Notes: generated from the sequence alone by a model not told the origin. Positions 18,369 to 29,359 are shown, counted from the stretch's first letter. The stretch: DNA of 35,501 bases from Phytophthora sp. 'mugwort' (GCA_033558025.1 JAUCEF010000138.1:1-35501), one strand, 5' to 3'. A program made the numbers and translations.

Positions 18369-19530
18369 TTATTAAAGATTTTTTATTAATATTATAACGT
18401 ACTAAATAAGTTTCTAATTTACCTAAAAATGGTATAATTATTATAAAAAAAAAAAAATAATAAATCATACTTATAATACCAATTTCAGTATAAGGATATT
18501 CAACTGGACATTGTCCAACCCAACCTAATAATAAAAAAGCTATAACTAATAACCAATAACAAATTTTAAATATAGGTCTAAAAGCTGTACTTCTAATTTC
18601 AGATGAATTTGTAAAAGGTATTGTTAATAAAATAAGTAATGAACCAAACATAGCTATAACACCGCCAATTTTATTAGGAATAGATCTTAAAATTGCATAA
18701 AACGGTAAAAAATACCATTCTGGTACGATATGTAAAGGTGTTTTCATTGGATTTGCTTCAATATAATTATCGGGATGACCTAATGTATTAGGATAAAAAA
18801 AAATAAAAATAAAGAAAATCAAAAATAAGATCATTAATCCAAATAAATCTTTAGTATAAAAATATGGATAAAAAGGTATATTTTCATTTTTTAATGTAAT
18901 ACCTAAAGGATTATTTGAACCAACTTCATGTAATAAAATTAAATGTATCAATACGGCACCCACAATTATAAAAGGTAATGTAAAATGTAAACTAAAAAAA
19001 CGATTTAATGTTGGATTATCAACAGCAAATCCGCCCCAAAGCCAATCAACAATATCTTTTCCTATTAAGGGTATTGCAGAAAATAAATTAGTAATAACAG
19101 TTGCACCCCAAAAACTCATTTGTCCCCAAGGTAAAACATAACCCATAAAAGCTGTAGCCATCATTAAAATAAAAATAATTACACCAGAAGACCATATAGC
19201 TTCTCTTGGTGTGATATAAGAACCATAATATAAACCACGAAAAATATGAATATATACAACAATAAAAAAAAAAGATGCTCCATTTGCATGTGTATATCTA
19301 ATTAACCAACCATTATTTACATCTCTCATAATATGTTCAACACTATTAAAAGCTAAATCAATATGTGGAGTATAATGCATTGCTAAAAAAATACCTGTTA
19401 AAATTTGTATTACTAACATAATACCAGCTAACGAACCGAATCCAAAAAAATAATTTAAATTAATAGGTGTAGGATAATCTATTAAATGATTATTAAGAAT
19501 CGCAAATAATGATTTTTTATTCCATCTCAT
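18355..19530 (-). CDS. cob: Apocytochrome b, arm B
   Basis: This is an intact copy whose 391-residue product is identical to arm A, including the Qo motif [10 protein letters not shown] and all heme-region histidines. The start is again [10 protein letters not shown] at 19528-19530. Its 3' end overlaps the open frame of nad11 in the same way as in arm A, so that junction is not a random error of one copy. The absence of indels here contrasts with nad11, nad1 and nad4L next to it. Confidence 0.97.
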   Translation of the reverse strand: MRWNKKSLFAILNNHLIDYPTPINLNYFFGFGSLAGIMLVIQILTGIFLAMHYTPHIDLAFNSVEHIMRDVNNGWLIRYTHANGASFFFIVVYIHIFRGLYYGSYITPREAIWSSGVIIFILMMATAFMGYVLPWGQMSFWGATVITNLFSAIPLIGKDIVDWLWGGFAVDNPTLNRFFSLHFTLPFIIVGAVLIHLILLHEVGSNNPLGITLKNENIPFYPYFYTKDLFGLMILFLIFFIFIFFYPNTLGHPDNYIEANPMKTPLHIVPEWYFLPFYAILRSIPNKIGGVIAMFGSLLILLTIPFTNSSEIRSTAFRPIFKICYWLLVIAFLLLGWVGQCPVEYPYTEIGIISMIYYFFFFIIIIPFLGKLETYLVRYNINKKSLINKNK

Positions 19531-19577
19531 AATATGAAATGAAAAATTACCTAAAAGCAAAAATAATTAATAAAATA

Positions 19578-20144
19578 TTACATATTTATTTTATTATTCC
19601 AAGGATTATTAAATTCAAATAATCGGTATTGTTGTGATAAATTAATGGGTTCATAAACAACACGTTTTTTTAATTCATTATAAAAAATTTCTAAAAAACC
19701 ACTTAAAGGGAAATCTTTACGTAAAGGATGTCCTTCAAAACCATAATCTGTTAAAATCCGTCTTAAATCGGGATGGTATAAAAAAAAAATACCAAACATA
19801 TCCCAAACTTCTCTTTCACACCAATTGGCTGATTGATATATTTTTATAATTGAATCTACCGGTTGTAATTCATTAATTATTATTTTAATTTTTAAACGAC
19901 TATTAAAACGAATACTTAATAAATTATAAATTATTTCAAAACGTTTTTTTTTATTAATATAATCTATAACACAAATTTCTGATAATACTTTAAATTGAGT
20001 ATTTGTATGATTTTTTAAAAAAAATAAAATAGGAATTAAATTTTTTGTAGAAATATTTATACATAATTCATTTTTATATAAAGTATAATTTATTATTGGT
20101 AAAATCTGTAATAAATATTGACTAAATTTTTTTAATACTTTCAT
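19578..20144 (-). CDS. nad9: NADH dehydrogenase subunit 9, arm B
   Basis: The 188-residue complex I matrix-arm subunit is identical to arm A, with the segment WCEREVWDMFG and GHPLRKDFPLSG. The 26-base palindrome precedes its ATG here too (20161-20186). A single C is missing from the leader further upstream (GGTTATAG here, GGTTATCAG in arm A), which does not affect the coding region. Confidence 0.97.
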   Translation of the reverse strand: MKVLKKFSQYLLQILPIINYTLYKNELCINISTKNLIPILFFLKNHTNTQFKVLSEICVIDYINKKKRFEIIYNLLSIRFNSRLKIKIIINELQPVDSIIKIYQSANWCEREVWDMFGIFFLYHPDLRRILTDYGFEGHPLRKDFPLSGFLEIFYNELKKRVVYEPINLSQQYRLFEFNNPWNNKINM

Positions 20145-20160
20145 AAATAAAAAATAATTA

Positions 20161-20186
20161 TAAATATTTATAATTATAAATATTTA
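20161..20186. repeat. 26-base perfect palindrome before nad9, arm B
   Basis: This is the mirror copy of 10671-10696 with identical sequence. It is fully self-complementary and ends 16 bases from the nad9 start codon. Confidence 0.4.
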
Positions 20187-20256
20187 TATATTAAAAAAAT
20201 AAATAATTTTTTTTCTAAAATAAATACTATAACCAGTATTAGTATATATATAACAT

Positions 20257-20290
20257 AAAATACGATAAAAATTAATTTTTATCATATTTT
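20257..20290 (-). terminator. Hairpin downstream of atp9, arm B
   Basis: This is the mirror copy of the 17-pair inverted repeat that follows atp9 in arm A. It is conserved base for base, as expected of an arm kept in step by copy correction or simply of recent duplication. Confidence 0.4.
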
Positions 20291-20307
20291 TCAGGATTTA
20301 ATTTTAA

Positions 20308-20559
<252 letters not shown>

Positions 20560-20572
20560 TTATTTAAAATAT

Positions 20573-20586
20573 CTTAAAGAATAAAC
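20573..20586 (-). promoter_or_regulatory. TTTATTCTTTAAGA motif upstream of atp9, arm B
   Basis: This is the mirror copy of the block before atp9 in arm A; the same block precedes nad5 in the region outside the visible repeat. The role is unknown. Confidence 0.3.
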
Positions 20587-20773
20587 TTTTTTAGAATATT
20601 TAATTATATAAAAAATTTTAAATTATATATAATATTATTATATACTTTAACTAATTTTAAATTAAAATATAATTTTATTAAAAAAAATTATATTAAAATT
20701 AATATAGTTAAAATAATTTTATAAAAATTTTTTTAATTTAATAACAATAAATTTTTTTATATTTTTAAATAAT

Positions 20774-21127
20774 TTACCATTCTAAAGCATCACTACACCA
20801 AATATAAATAAAACCTATAACTAATTCAACTAAAAATTCAATCATAGTCCAAAATCCCCATGAAAAATTTGAACTTAAAGTTAAAACCCAAGGAAAAATA
20901 AAAACAGCTTCTAAATCAAAAATAATAAAAAGGATAGCTACTAAATAAAATTTTACATCAAAAATTTTTCTAGCATCATCATAAGGATTAAATCCACATT
21001 CATAGGCTGTTAACTTTTCTAAATCATCTTTTTGTTTAATTAAACTAAAAGATAAAATGAAAATTAAAATTGATAAAAATAAACTTAATATTAAGAATAT
21101 AAAAATATTTGAATAATTTAATAACAT
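20774..21127 (-). CDS. nad3: NADH dehydrogenase subunit 3, arm B (intact copy)
   Basis: This is the complete 117-residue complex I subunit. [13 protein letters not shown] is followed without interruption by [21 protein letters not shown] and the C-terminal ALEW. The five-A run that is shortened in arm A is complete here. The ATG at 21125-21127 lies 34 bases after trnD. The longer open frame starting within the tRNA is not used. This copy is the evidence that the arm A break is a one-base error. Confidence 0.97.
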   Translation of the reverse strand: MLLNYSNIFIFLILSLFLSILIFILSFSLIKQKDDLEKLTAYECGFNPYDDARKIFDVKFYLVAILFIIFDLEAVFIFPWVLTLSSNFSWGFWTMIEFLVELVIGFIYIWCSDALEW

Positions 21128-21161
21128 ATTTATAAATTTTTTTAAATATAATAAATTTAAA

Positions 21162-21235
21162 CGGAAAAAACGGGACTTGAACCCGCGACTTATAGCGTGA
21201 CAAGCTACCACTCTAACCAACTGAGCTATTTTTCC
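21162..21235 (-). tRNA. trnD(gtc): tRNA-Asp (GTC), arm B
   Basis: This is an identical mirror of the arm A gene: acceptor GGAAAAA/TTTTTCC and anticodon GTC in the loop TTGTCAC. It lies between atp6 and nad3. Confidence 0.95.
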
Positions 21236-21271
21236 AATATAAAATATTATATCTTATTTTTGTATATTTTA

Positions 21272-21992
21272 TTAATGTAAATTTAAAGCATCATTTATAT
21301 ACATACACGTTAAAATCGTAAACACATATGCCTGAATTAAAGCTACAGCAATTTCTAAACCAACCAATAATACAATAATTATTAATGGAATAAAATGTGC
21401 CATAAAAATAAAACTATTTACATTTAACATAGCCCAAGCAAAACCTGCAATTACTTTTAATAAAGTATGTCCAGCCATCATATTTGCAAATAATCGTACA
21501 GGTAAACTAATTACACGAAAAATGTATGAAACTAATTCAATAGGTACTAAGATGGGAACTAATGCTATACTTGCACCACTAGGTAATAATAAATTTAAAA
21601 AATTAAATTTATGTTTTTTAATTCCAATTAAATTAAAACCTAAATAAATTGTTAATGCTAAAGTAAACGTAATAATTAAATGACTTGTTATAGTAAAACT
21701 GTATGGAATCATTCCTATTAAATTACATAATAAAATAAAAAAAAAAACAACAAAAATTAATGAAACAAAATATTTACCAGCTTTTCCTATACTAGAATAA
21801 GTTAATTCAATTGTAATATTAAAAATCATTTCAAAAATTTGTTGAAAACGTGTTGGAATAAATTTAGTTTTTATACATGTAAATATATATAAATAGAACT
21901 AAACCTATTACTAAAATTAAAGAAGCATTAGTAAATACAAAAGGTATTTGAAAAATAGGTAAAATTTCAAATTGTTCTAAAGGACTAACCAT
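21272..21992 (-). CDS. atp6: ATP synthase Fo subunit a, arm B (one-base insertion near the 5' end)
   Basis: The C-terminal part is correct, with SLPVRLFANMMAGHTLLK and the typical ending LTCMYINDALNLH. An additional C near 21895 (TTTAGTTCTATTT here, TTTAGTTTATTT in arm A) breaks the frame after about 30 codons, leaving an uninterrupted part only from MIFNITIEL. The start ATG at 21990-21992 is intact. Arms A and B thus have different single insertions at opposite ends of the gene. Together they support one normal gene of about 239 codons. Confidence 0.93.
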
Positions 21993-22016
21993 AAAAATTA
22001 TTAATTTTTTAATAAA

Positions 22017-22931
22017 TTAATTACCTCCCCACCAGTAAACTGCTACAAATAAAAATAACCAAACAACATCTACAAAATGCCAATACCAAGCTGCAGCTTC
22101 AAAACCGAAATGATGTTGTTTTGTAAAATGATGATTAATTAATCTAATAGTACTTACTATAATAAAAATAGTACCTACAATAACGTGAATACCATGAAAA
22201 CCTGTTAATAAAAAAAAAGTTGTACCATAAATACTATCAGAAATTGAAAAAGTACTTTCAATATATTCATAGGCTTGAATTAAAGTAAAAAAAAAAGCTA
22301 ATAAAATTGTAATAATTAAACTTAAAATAGCATTTTTTCTATCACCAAAAACTATTGAATGGTGTGCCCAAGTAATAGTTGCCCCAGATGATAATAATAT
22401 TACAGTATTTAATAAAGGAATACCCCAAGCATTAACAGTTTCAATACCTAATGGTGGCCATAAAGATCCAATTTCAGGTGTTGGTGCTAAAGCTGAATGA
22501 AAAAAAGCCCAAAAAAAACTAACAAAAAATAGTAATTCACTAAAAATAAATAAAAGCATACCATTTCTTAAACCTAATTGTACTTGTTTAGTATGTTGAC
22601 CTTCATATACAGCTTCTCTAACTATATCACGAAACCAAGTATACATTGTTAAAATAATCATTAAAAATCCTGTTAAAATTAAGAAATTACTGCCAATATA
22701 ACCATGAAAATACATAGCACCACCAAAAGTTAAAAAAAAAAGTCCAAAAGAAATTATAAAAGGCCAAGGACTTGGATCTACTAAATGATAAGGATGTTTT
22801 TGTGTATTTTGTATATTATTACTAATTTCTTTTAAAATTTTTAAATCATTTTGAAATTTATCGATATTAGAATCATTTGTTGTAGTTTCTATTTGTAAAT
22901 TTTTTTTATTAATATAATAATAATTTTTCAT
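22017..22931 (-). CDS. cox3: Cytochrome c oxidase subunit 3 with long N-terminal extension, arm B
   Basis: The 304-residue complex IV subunit is identical to arm A, including the whole 45-residue extension before HPYHLVDPSPWPF. Two identical, unbroken copies make it unlikely that the extension is created by a frameshift error. The stop is followed after 24 bases by atp6. Confidence 0.96.
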   Translation of the reverse strand: MKNYYYINKKNLQIETTTNDSNIDKFQNDLKILKEISNNIQNTQKHPYHLVDPSPWPFIISFGLFFLTFGGAMYFHGYIGSNFLILTGFLMIILTMYTWFRDIVREAVYEGQHTKQVQLGLRNGMLLFIFSELLFFVSFFWAFFHSALAPTPEIGSLWPPLGIETVNAWGIPLLNTVILLSSGATITWAHHSIVFGDRKNAILSLIITILLAFFFTLIQAYEYIESTFSISDSIYGTTFFLLTGFHGIHVIVGTIFIIVSTIRLINHHFTKQHHFGFEAAAWYWHFVDVVWLFLFVAVYWWGGN

Positions 22932-22991
22932 AAGAATTTTATAATTTGTAATAATTAATTATTTAATGATAAATAATGTATTTTAAAAAAA

Positions 22992-23422
22992 TTAATCAAA
23001 AATAAGATTAAATTTTAATTTTTTTATATTTTTATAATATTGTTTTTTTGTATTGATTGTTTTACTTTTATTTTTTGAAGTTTGAATAATTTCGTTTGTT
23101 ATGTTTTTTAAATTTGCATTTAAAAGTAACCACGATATCGATTTTTTAATTTGTTTATCTTCATTTAAAAGCATTAAAAAATATCTATCTTTTTTTTTTT
23201 TTTTTTATTTCGTTTTTTATTTGGAATACTTATTGCTTTTAATTTCGGTAATAAATTTTCAATTGATTTAAATAAAATAAAATTCGGTTTTTGTTTTGTA
23301 ATTTTTTTTAAAGTAATTAAAATATTTATAAATATGTTTTCAGAACAAGTTTTTTTTCCTTTTTTTAATAACATATTTATAAATAATTTTTTTATTTTAT
23401 ACTCTTCGTATTTTAGTTCCAT
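22992..23422 (-). CDS. rps7: Ribosomal protein S7, arm B (one-base deletion in an A run)
   Basis: This is the same gene as 7434-7865, but the lysine-coding A run has 17 rather than 18 bases (about 23190-23206). The frame therefore breaks after about 80 residues; the rest is still readable from [13 protein letters not shown] run of this length is a classic place for under-calling, so a real pseudogene is unlikely. The overlap with rps12 at the start is unchanged. Confidence 0.85.
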
Positions 23423-23777
23423 ATTTTGATCTTGATGTTTTTCGAGAATAAATCCCTAATAAATCATATTTACCACGAATTACATGATATTTTACTCCAG
23501 GTAAATCTTTTACACGACCTCCTCTAACTAATACTATTGAATGTTCTTGTAAAGTATGACCAATACCTGGAATATAAGTAATTATTGTATACCTACTAGA
23601 TAGGTGTACTTTTGCTACTTTACGCATAGCAGAATTTGGTTTTTTAGGTGTTGTATTATAAACTTTTAAACAAATACCTTTACGTTGAGGACATTGTTTT
23701 AAAGCTGGACTTTTATTTCTTTTTTTTTTTTCTAAACGTTTTTGTTTTTTTAAAAATAATTGATTAATTGTTGACAT
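23397..23777 (-). CDS. rps12: Ribosomal protein S12, arm B
   Basis: The 126-residue uS12 is identical to arm A, with [15 protein letters not shown] and [19 protein letters not shown]. The start ATG at 23775-23777 lies after trnV. Upstream open codons are within that tRNA and are discarded. It forms the S12-S7 pair with the following gene. Confidence 0.97.
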   Translation of the reverse strand: MSTINQLFLKKQKRLEKKKRNKSPALKQCPQRKGICLKVYNTTPKKPNSAMRKVAKVHLSSRYTIITYIPGIGHTLQEHSIVLVRGGRVKDLPGVKYHVIRGKYDLLGIYSRKTSRSKYGTKIRRV

Positions 23778-23794
23778 ATTATTTGTTATTTTAT

Positions 23795-23867
23795 TGAATA
23801 ATAACGGACTCGAACCGCTAACATTTTCGGTGTAAACGAAATACTCTACCAATTGAGTTAATTATTC
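23795..23867 (-). tRNA. trnV(tac): tRNA-Val (TAC), arm B
   Basis: This is the identical mirror of the arm A gene: acceptor GAATAAT/ATTATTC, anticodon loop TTTACAC. Confidence 0.95.
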
Positions 23868-23869
23868 AT

Positions 23870-23943
23870 TGGGCCTAAGTAGATTTGAACTACTGACTTT
23901 ACACTTATCAGGCGTATACTCTAACCAACTGAGTTATAGGCCC
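23870..23943 (-). tRNA. trnI(gat): tRNA-Ile (GAT), arm B
   Basis: This is the identical mirror of the arm A gene: acceptor GGGCCTA/TAGGCCC, anticodon loop CTGATAA. Confidence 0.96.
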
Positions 23944-23945
23944 TT

Positions 23946-24017
23946 TTGAAGTAAAAGGATTCGAACCTTTGATTTTCCGTACCAAAAACGGAGGCCTTAC
24001 CACTTGGCTATACTTCA
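23946..24017 (-). tRNA. trnQ(ttg): tRNA-Gln (TTG), arm B
   Basis: This is the identical mirror of the arm A gene: acceptor TGAAGTA/TACTTCA, anticodon loop TTTTGGT. Confidence 0.95.
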
Positions 24018-24031
24018 AAATAAATAAAATA

Positions 24032-24105
24032 TATGCTTAGAAAGATTTGAACTTTCATTTTATAGATCCGCAATCTAACGCTTTATCCATTTAAGCTATA
24101 AGCAT
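24032..24105 (-). tRNA. trnR(gcg): tRNA-Arg (GCG), arm B
   Basis: This is the identical mirror of the arm A gene: acceptor ATGCTTA/TAAGCAT, anticodon loop TTGCGGA. The T:T pair at the outer end of the anticodon stem is present here as well. Confidence 0.9.
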
Positions 24106-24115
24106 AAGTTTAATT

Positions 24116-24442
24116 TTAATTTTTTTTTATAATTTTAATATTTATTAATGAATTTTTAGATAAAAATTTTTTAATTAAAACTAAAAAATTTAATAAATAA
24201 AAAATATTTTTAAATTTTATATTAATTTTAGAAGTATAATTTTTATGAATAAAATGTTCACGTGATTTTTTATTTACATGGGGAGATCTTAATAATGTAA
24301 AAATTTTTTTTTTTTGTTTTGTTTGAAATACACCGGGTATTTGAATATTTTTGAATTTATTAATTTTTTTTAATTTTAATAAATTTTGTTTGAGTTGATT
24401 TATTTTTTGAAATGATTTAAAAGTTATTCTTAAAAGATACAT
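24116..24442 (-). CDS. rps10: Ribosomal protein S10, arm B
   Basis: The 108-residue uS10 is identical to arm A, with TLLRSPHVNKKSREHF. It lies between trnF and trnR on the same strand and is part of the nad2 to nad4L unit. Confidence 0.94.
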   Translation of the reverse strand: MYLLRITFKSFQKINQLKQNLLKLKKINKFKNIQIPGVFQTKQKKKIFTLLRSPHVNKKSREHFIHKNYTSKINIKFKNIFYLLNFLVLIKKFLSKNSLINIKIIKKN

Positions 24443-24458
24443 ATTTTAATAATAAAAT

Positions 24459-24532
24459 TGTCTGGAGGTGGATTTGAACCACCGACACAAAGATTTTCAG
24501 TCTTTTACTCTAACCAACTGAGCTATCCAAAC
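24459..24532 (-). tRNA. trnF(gaa): tRNA-Phe (GAA), arm B
   Basis: This is the identical mirror of the arm A gene: acceptor GTTTGGA/TCCAGAC, anticodon loop CTGAAAA. Confidence 0.96.
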
Positions 24533-24538
24533 TAAATA

Positions 24539-26032
24539 TTATATTAATAAATATAAATAAATTTTGTTTAAATTTATTAATATAATATTAGGATAAATAA
24601 ATAAAAATAAAATAAATTGAGTACTAATTAATAATATTATACTTTGACTTTTATTTATTTGTGAAATATACATTTTTCTAAATATTTTTTCAAAATAAAT
24701 AATTTTAATTATTTTTAAATAATAAAAAGAGCTTAAAACACTTATAATAATACCAAAAAATACTAAACTAAAATAATTATTTTTAATAGCTGAAAAAAAT
24801 ATAAATAATTTTGAAAAAAAACCCGCTAATGGGGGTATACCAGCTAATGAAAAAATATTTATGATTATAATAATAGCAATTAATTTATTAATAGTATATA
24901 TATTTGATAAATCTGTTAAATATTTAATTGGTTTATGATTGATATTTAAAGATAAATAAGAAGTCCATAAATTAATACTTGTTATAATATAAATTATAAT
25001 ATATAATAAAATAAATGGAATATTATTTAACATATTTGAAGTAAATCCTATTAATATAAAACCTACATGACTTATTGCACTATAAGCTAATAATCTTTTG
25101 ATTTTTTTTTGTTGTAATGCCGATAATGCACCGATTAACATAGATAAAAATGAAATAATATAAAAAAAAATTTCAAAGAAATATGAAATATTAAAAAAAA
25201 TCTCAAAAAATAAACGAATTAAAATTCCTATAAAAGCAATTTTTGGTACAATAGCAAAAAAACTTGAAATATTATTTGGAGCACCTTCATATACATCAGG
25301 CAACCAAAAATGAAAAGGTGTAGCACCTATTTTAAATAAAATACCAACTAAAATAAAAATTAATCCATAAGATAAACTAATTAATATATTTATATTATCT
25401 AAAAAATTTATATTTGATAATATTAAAAAAATATTATTAAAATTTAATGAACCTGTAATAGCATAAATTATTGAAGAACCAAATAGAATAAAACCTGAAG
25501 CAATTGATCCTAAAATAAAATATTTTAAACCAGCCTCAATTGATAATATCGATTTTTTTTGGGTGGATGTTAATATATAAAAACTTAAACTTTGTAATTC
25601 AATTGCTAAATATAAAGTAATAAAATGATTTGCAGATACCAATAACATTAAACCCAATAATGATATTAACATTAATATATTAATTTCATATGAATTTATT
25701 TTTTGTTGTATTAAATATTTTTGTTGTATTAAAAAACAAATAATTGTTAATAAAATTAAAATTATTTTAATAAATTGTGTAAAATTATTAATAAGTAATA
25801 CACCATTTAATATGTTACTTGAAATATTTGTTATATTTAACGTTAATATTAAAAGAATTAATAATAAATATATTATTATAGTAGTAATATTTTTAATAAT
25901 CAAAATTTTTTGAGCATTTTGATTTTTTTTATAAAAAACACCAAATAATAATAAAATTAATAAAAAAGTTGTTAAAAAAAATTCGGGGATAATAATTTCA
26001 AAATTATTATTAAAAATTTCCTGAAAAAACAT
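24539..26032 (-). CDS. nad2: NADH dehydrogenase subunit 2, arm B
   Basis: The 497-residue complex I antiporter-like subunit is identical to arm A and has no indel, with GATPFHFWLPDVYEGAP and LLAYSAISHVGFILIG. It is the first gene of the minus-strand unit that runs to nad4L at the axis. Confidence 0.97.
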   Translation of the reverse strand: MFFQEIFNNNFEIIIPEFFLTTFLLILLLFGVFYKKNQNAQKILIIKNITTIIIYLLLILLILTLNITNISSNILNGVLLINNFTQFIKIILILLTIICFLIQQKYLIQQKINSYEINILMLISLLGLMLLVSANHFITLYLAIELQSLSFYILTSTQKKSILSIEAGLKYFILGSIASGFILFGSSIIYAITGSLNFNNIFLILSNINFLDNINILISLSYGLIFILVGILFKIGATPFHFWLPDVYEGAPNNISSFFAIVPKIAFIGILIRLFFEIFFNISYFFEIFFYIISFLSMLIGALSALQQKKIKRLLAYSAISHVGFILIGFTSNMLNNIPFILLYIIIYIITSINLWTSYLSLNINHKPIKYLTDLSNIYTINKLIAIIIIINIFSLAGIPPLAGFFSKLFIFFSAIKNNYFSLVFFGIIISVLSSFYYLKIIKIIYFEKIFRKMYISQINKSQSIILLISTQFILFLFIYPNIILINLNKIYLYLLI

Positions 26033-26148
26033 AATGTAATAAAAGAAATAAATATTTTAAAAATACTTACTTACTATATATGCTATATATTTATAAAAAA
26101 ATTAATTTATAAATATTATATTTTTATTAAAAAAAAAAAAAAAAAAAA
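26033..26148. promoter_or_regulatory. Divergent nad2-nad7 intergenic region, arm B
   Basis: This is the mirror copy of 4709-4823, one base longer because the A run before the nad7 ATG has 20 rather than 19 bases. Both long transcription units of this arm diverge here, so promoters are expected. No consensus could be identified. Confidence 0.45.
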
Positions 26149-27327
26149 ATGTCATTAAAAAAAATTAAAAATTTTTCTATAAATTTTGGTCCACAACATC
26201 CAGCGGCTCATGGTGTTTTACGTTTAATTTTAGAATTAAACGGTGAAGTTGTTAAAAAAGCTGATTCACATATAGGTTTATTACATAGAGGTACAGAAAA
26301 ATTAATTGAATATAAAAATTATTTACAGGCGTTACCTTATTTTGATCGTTTAGATTATGTATCTATGATGTGTCAAGAACATGCATATGTTTTGGCTATT
26401 GAAAAATTATTAAATTGTGATATACCTTTACGAGCACAATATATAAGAGTTTTATTTTCAGAAATAACACGTATCTTAAATCATTTATTAGCTGTATGTT
26501 GTCATGCTTTAGATGTAGGAGCTATGACACCTTATTTTTGGGGATTTGAAGAACGTGAGAAATTAATGGAATTTTATGAACGTGTTTCTGGTGCACGTAT
26601 GCATGCAGCTTATTTTAGACCTGGAGGTGTTAATCAAGATTTGCCTAAAGGTTTGTTAAATGATATATATATTTTTTGTGAACAATTTAATACCCGTTTA
26701 GATGAAATTGAAGAAATGTTAACTAATAATAGAATTTGGAAACAAAGATTAGTAGATATTGGTATTATATCTGCTAAAGATGCTTTAAATTTTGGTTTTA
26801 GTGGTGTTATGTTACGTGGATCAGGTATTTCATGGGATTTACGTAAAACACAACCTTATGAAATTTATGATCAATTAAAATTTGATATACCTGTAGGTAC
26901 AAATGGCGATTGTTATGATCGTTATTTAATTAGAATAGAAGAAATGCGACAATCAATTCGAATTATTTTGCAAGTACTTAATAAAATTCCCCAAGGTCCT
27001 ATTAAATTAGATGATAAAAAAATTACAAATCCAAATAGAATTCAAATTAAAAATTCTATGGAGTCTTTAATTCATCATTTTAAATATTATTCAGAAAATA
27101 TTTGTGTAAATGCTGGTGAAACTTATACAGTTATTGAGGCACCTAAAGGTGAGTATGGTGTTTATTTAGTAGCAGATGGTACAAATAAACCCTACAGATG
27201 TAAAATTAAATCACCAGGATTTTTACATTTACAAGCATTAGATTTTATAGCTAAAAATCATATGATTGCTGATGTTGTTACAATTATTGGTACTTTAGAT
27301 GTTGTTTTTGGTGAAATTGATCGTTAA
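26149..27327 (+). CDS. nad7: NADH dehydrogenase subunit 7 (49 kDa), arm B
   Basis: The 392-residue complex I subunit is identical to arm [14 protein letters not shown] at the start, [12 protein letters not shown], and FGEIDR at the end. The start codon directly abuts the A homopolymer. The gene begins the plus-strand unit reading away from the axis toward atp1 and on to nad5. Confidence 0.98.
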   Translation: MSLKKIKNFSINFGPQHPAAHGVLRLILELNGEVVKKADSHIGLLHRGTEKLIEYKNYLQALPYFDRLDYVSMMCQEHAYVLAIEKLLNCDIPLRAQYIRVLFSEITRILNHLLAVCCHALDVGAMTPYFWGFEEREKLMEFYERVSGARMHAAYFRPGGVNQDLPKGLLNDIYIFCEQFNTRLDEIEEMLTNNRIWKQRLVDIGIISAKDALNFGFSGVMLRGSGISWDLRKTQPYEIYDQLKFDIPVGTNGDCYDRYLIRIEEMRQSIRIILQVLNKIPQGPIKLDDKKITNPNRIQIKNSMESLIHHFKYYSENICVNAGETYTVIEAPKGEYGVYLVADGTNKPYRCKIKSPGFLHLQALDFIAKNHMIADVVTIIGTLDVVFGEIDR

Positions 27328-27365
27328 TATTAATTATTAGAATAAAATTTTATTTTCAATAAATT

Positions 27366-27785
27366 ATGCAAAAAAAAAAATTTAAAAAGTATAAATTAAA
27401 TCAATTACAAAAAATTAAACAAACTTATAAATATATATATATATTTCGTTATAATGATTTAAATATTAATGAAATAATATCTTTAAAAAAAAAAATTAAA
27501 AAATTTGATTATAAATCTTTAATATTAAATCAAAATTTAATTATTGATATTTTTTTAAAATTAAAAGGACAAGGTTCTATTTTAATAATTTATGGAAATA
27601 ATGAATTAAATTTAATAAGGGATTTATATAATTTTAAAAAACTTGAATTAATTTATTTGAGTATTCAAAATAATATTTATTCTAATTTAAAAGTAAAACA
27701 AATATTATCTAAAAACTATCCACCTTTAAATAATTTAATTGTTCAATCATTTTTAAATTTTATATATTATTTAAGAAAAATTTAA
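27366..27785 (+). CDS. rpl10: Probable ribosomal protein uL10 (L10), arm B
   Basis: The 139-residue product is identical to that of 3072-3491. Its L10-like pattern is an N-terminal basic region, YNDLNINEI, YKSLILNQNLI and LKGQGSILIIY. It lies between nad7 and trnH. An intact copy in both arms, despite the indel load elsewhere, supports a real gene. The family assignment is by pattern only. Confidence 0.55.
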   Translation: MQKKKFKKYKLNQLQKIKQTYKYIYIFRYNDLNINEIISLKKKIKKFDYKSLILNQNLIIDIFLKLKGQGSILIIYGNNELNLIRDLYNFKKLELIYLSIQNNIYSNLKVKQILSKNYPPLNNLIVQSFLNFIYYLRKI

Positions 27786-27788
27786 AAA

Positions 27789-27861
27789 GGCGATTATAAC
27801 TTAAAGGTAGAGTGTTAGATTGTGGGTCTAAGTGTTATGGGTTCAAGTCCCATTTTTCGCC
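27789..27861 (+). tRNA. trnH(gtg): tRNA-His (GTG), arm B
   Basis: This is the identical mirror of the arm A gene with anticodon GTG in the loop TTGTGGG. The two T:T mismatches in the acceptor stem (5:68 and 6:67) are present here too. Confidence 0.88.
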
Positions 27862-27883
27862 CATTTTTAAATTAAATTTTTTT

Positions 27884-29359
27884 ATGTTTAATAAGTTTAT
27901 ATTAATTTTTTTACTTATTTTACCATTAATTACGGTTATTATATTAGCTTTTTCGAAAAATGAAAAATTTATAAAAAATTTTAGTATTTTTATGTCTTTT
28001 TTCATTTTTTTAATGTCATTACCTTTATGGATTTTATTTGATAAATCAACTTCTAATTTTCAATATTTATTTAAAATAGAATGGATTAGTCAATTTAATA
28101 TTAATTTTTATTTAGGTATTGATGGTATTTCATTATTTTTTATAATTTTAACAACATTTTTGATTCCAATCTGTATGTTAATTAGTTATGAAATGATTAA
28201 TAAAAATATAAAAGAATATTTTATTTTATATTTTATTTTAGAATTTTGTTTAATCATTTCATTTAGTATATTAGATGTACTTATTTTTTATATTTTCTTT
28301 GAAAGTGTATTAATTCCTATGTTTTTAATTATAGGTATTTGGGGTTCAAGAGAACGTAAAATTAAAGCTTCATATTTGTTTTTTATGTATACATTAGCAG
28401 GTTCATTATTTATGTTTATTGCCATTATTCATTTATTTTTAACTGTGGGTACAACTGATTATCAAATATTATATTATAGTAATTTTAATTTTTCATATGA
28501 AAAATTTTATTTCTTAGCTTTTTTTTTATCATTTGCTGTTAAAGTTCCAATGTTACCTTTTCATGTTTGGTTACCGGAAGCACATGTTGAAGCACCTACC
28601 GCAGGTTCTGTACTATTAGCTGGTATTTTATTAAAATTAGGATCATACGGTATGATTAGGTTTTTAGTTCCTTTATTTCCTAAAGCTGCATTATATTTTA
28701 CACCGTATATTTTAGTTTTATGTTTAATATCTGTTATTTATGCGTCATTAACAGCTATACGACAAACAGATTTGAAACGTATTATTGCTTATGCATCAGT
28801 TGCTCATATGAATTTTATAATATTGGGTATTTTTTCTTTAACTATTCAAGGATTAGAAGGTAGTATTATTCAAATGATTAGTCATGGTTTAGTATCGAGT
28901 GGTTTATTTTTTTCAATTGGATGTTTATATGATCGATATCATACAAGATTTATTAATTATTATGGTGGTTTAGCACATACAATGCCTTTATTTTGTATTG
29001 CATTATTTATTTATGTATTAGCAAATATGTCTATTCCAGGTTCAAGTAGTTTTGTGGGTGAAATTCTTATTTTAACTGGAGTTTTTGAAGATAATACTAC
29101 AACAGCTGTTTTTGCGACAATTGGTATGTTTTTGGGTGGGGTATATTCTTTATTATTTTATAATCGAATTTGTTATGGTAATATTCAAAATATTTATTTA
29201 AAAATTTATTATGATTTAACTTATCGTGAATTTTTAATTCATTTAATATTAATTATAAATATCTTTTTATTAGGTTTATATCCTAAAATTTTTGAAAGTT
29301 GTATGCATGAAAGTGTTTCAAAAATTTTAATACATATTGATTTTTCTTATTTTTATTAA
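27884..29359 (+). CDS. nad4: NADH dehydrogenase subunit 4, arm B
   Basis: The 491-residue complex I pump subunit is identical to arm A, with LPEAHVEAPTAGSVLLAG and LKLGSYG. The start at 27884 (MFNKFILIFLL) clears trnH; the upstream open codons are inside that tRNA. The stop codon (29357-29359) lies inside the 15-bp hairpin that precedes trnE. Confidence 0.97.
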   Translation: MFNKFILIFLLILPLITVIILAFSKNEKFIKNFSIFMSFFIFLMSLPLWILFDKSTSNFQYLFKIEWISQFNINFYLGIDGISLFFIILTTFLIPICMLISYEMINKNIKEYFILYFILEFCLIISFSILDVLIFYIFFESVLIPMFLIIGIWGSRERKIKASYLFFMYTLAGSLFMFIAIIHLFLTVGTTDYQILYYSNFNFSYEKFYFLAFFLSFAVKVPMLPFHVWLPEAHVEAPTAGSVLLAGILLKLGSYGMIRFLVPLFPKAALYFTPYILVLCLISVIYASLTAIRQTDLKRIIAYASVAHMNFIILGIFSLTIQGLEGSIIQMISHGLVSSGLFFSIGCLYDRYHTRFINYYGGLAHTMPLFCIALFIYVLANMSIPGSSSFVGEILILTGVFEDNTTTAVFATIGMFLGGVYSLLFYNRICYGNIQNIYLKIYYDLTYREFLIHLILIINIFLLGLYPKIFESCMHESVSKILIHIDFSYFY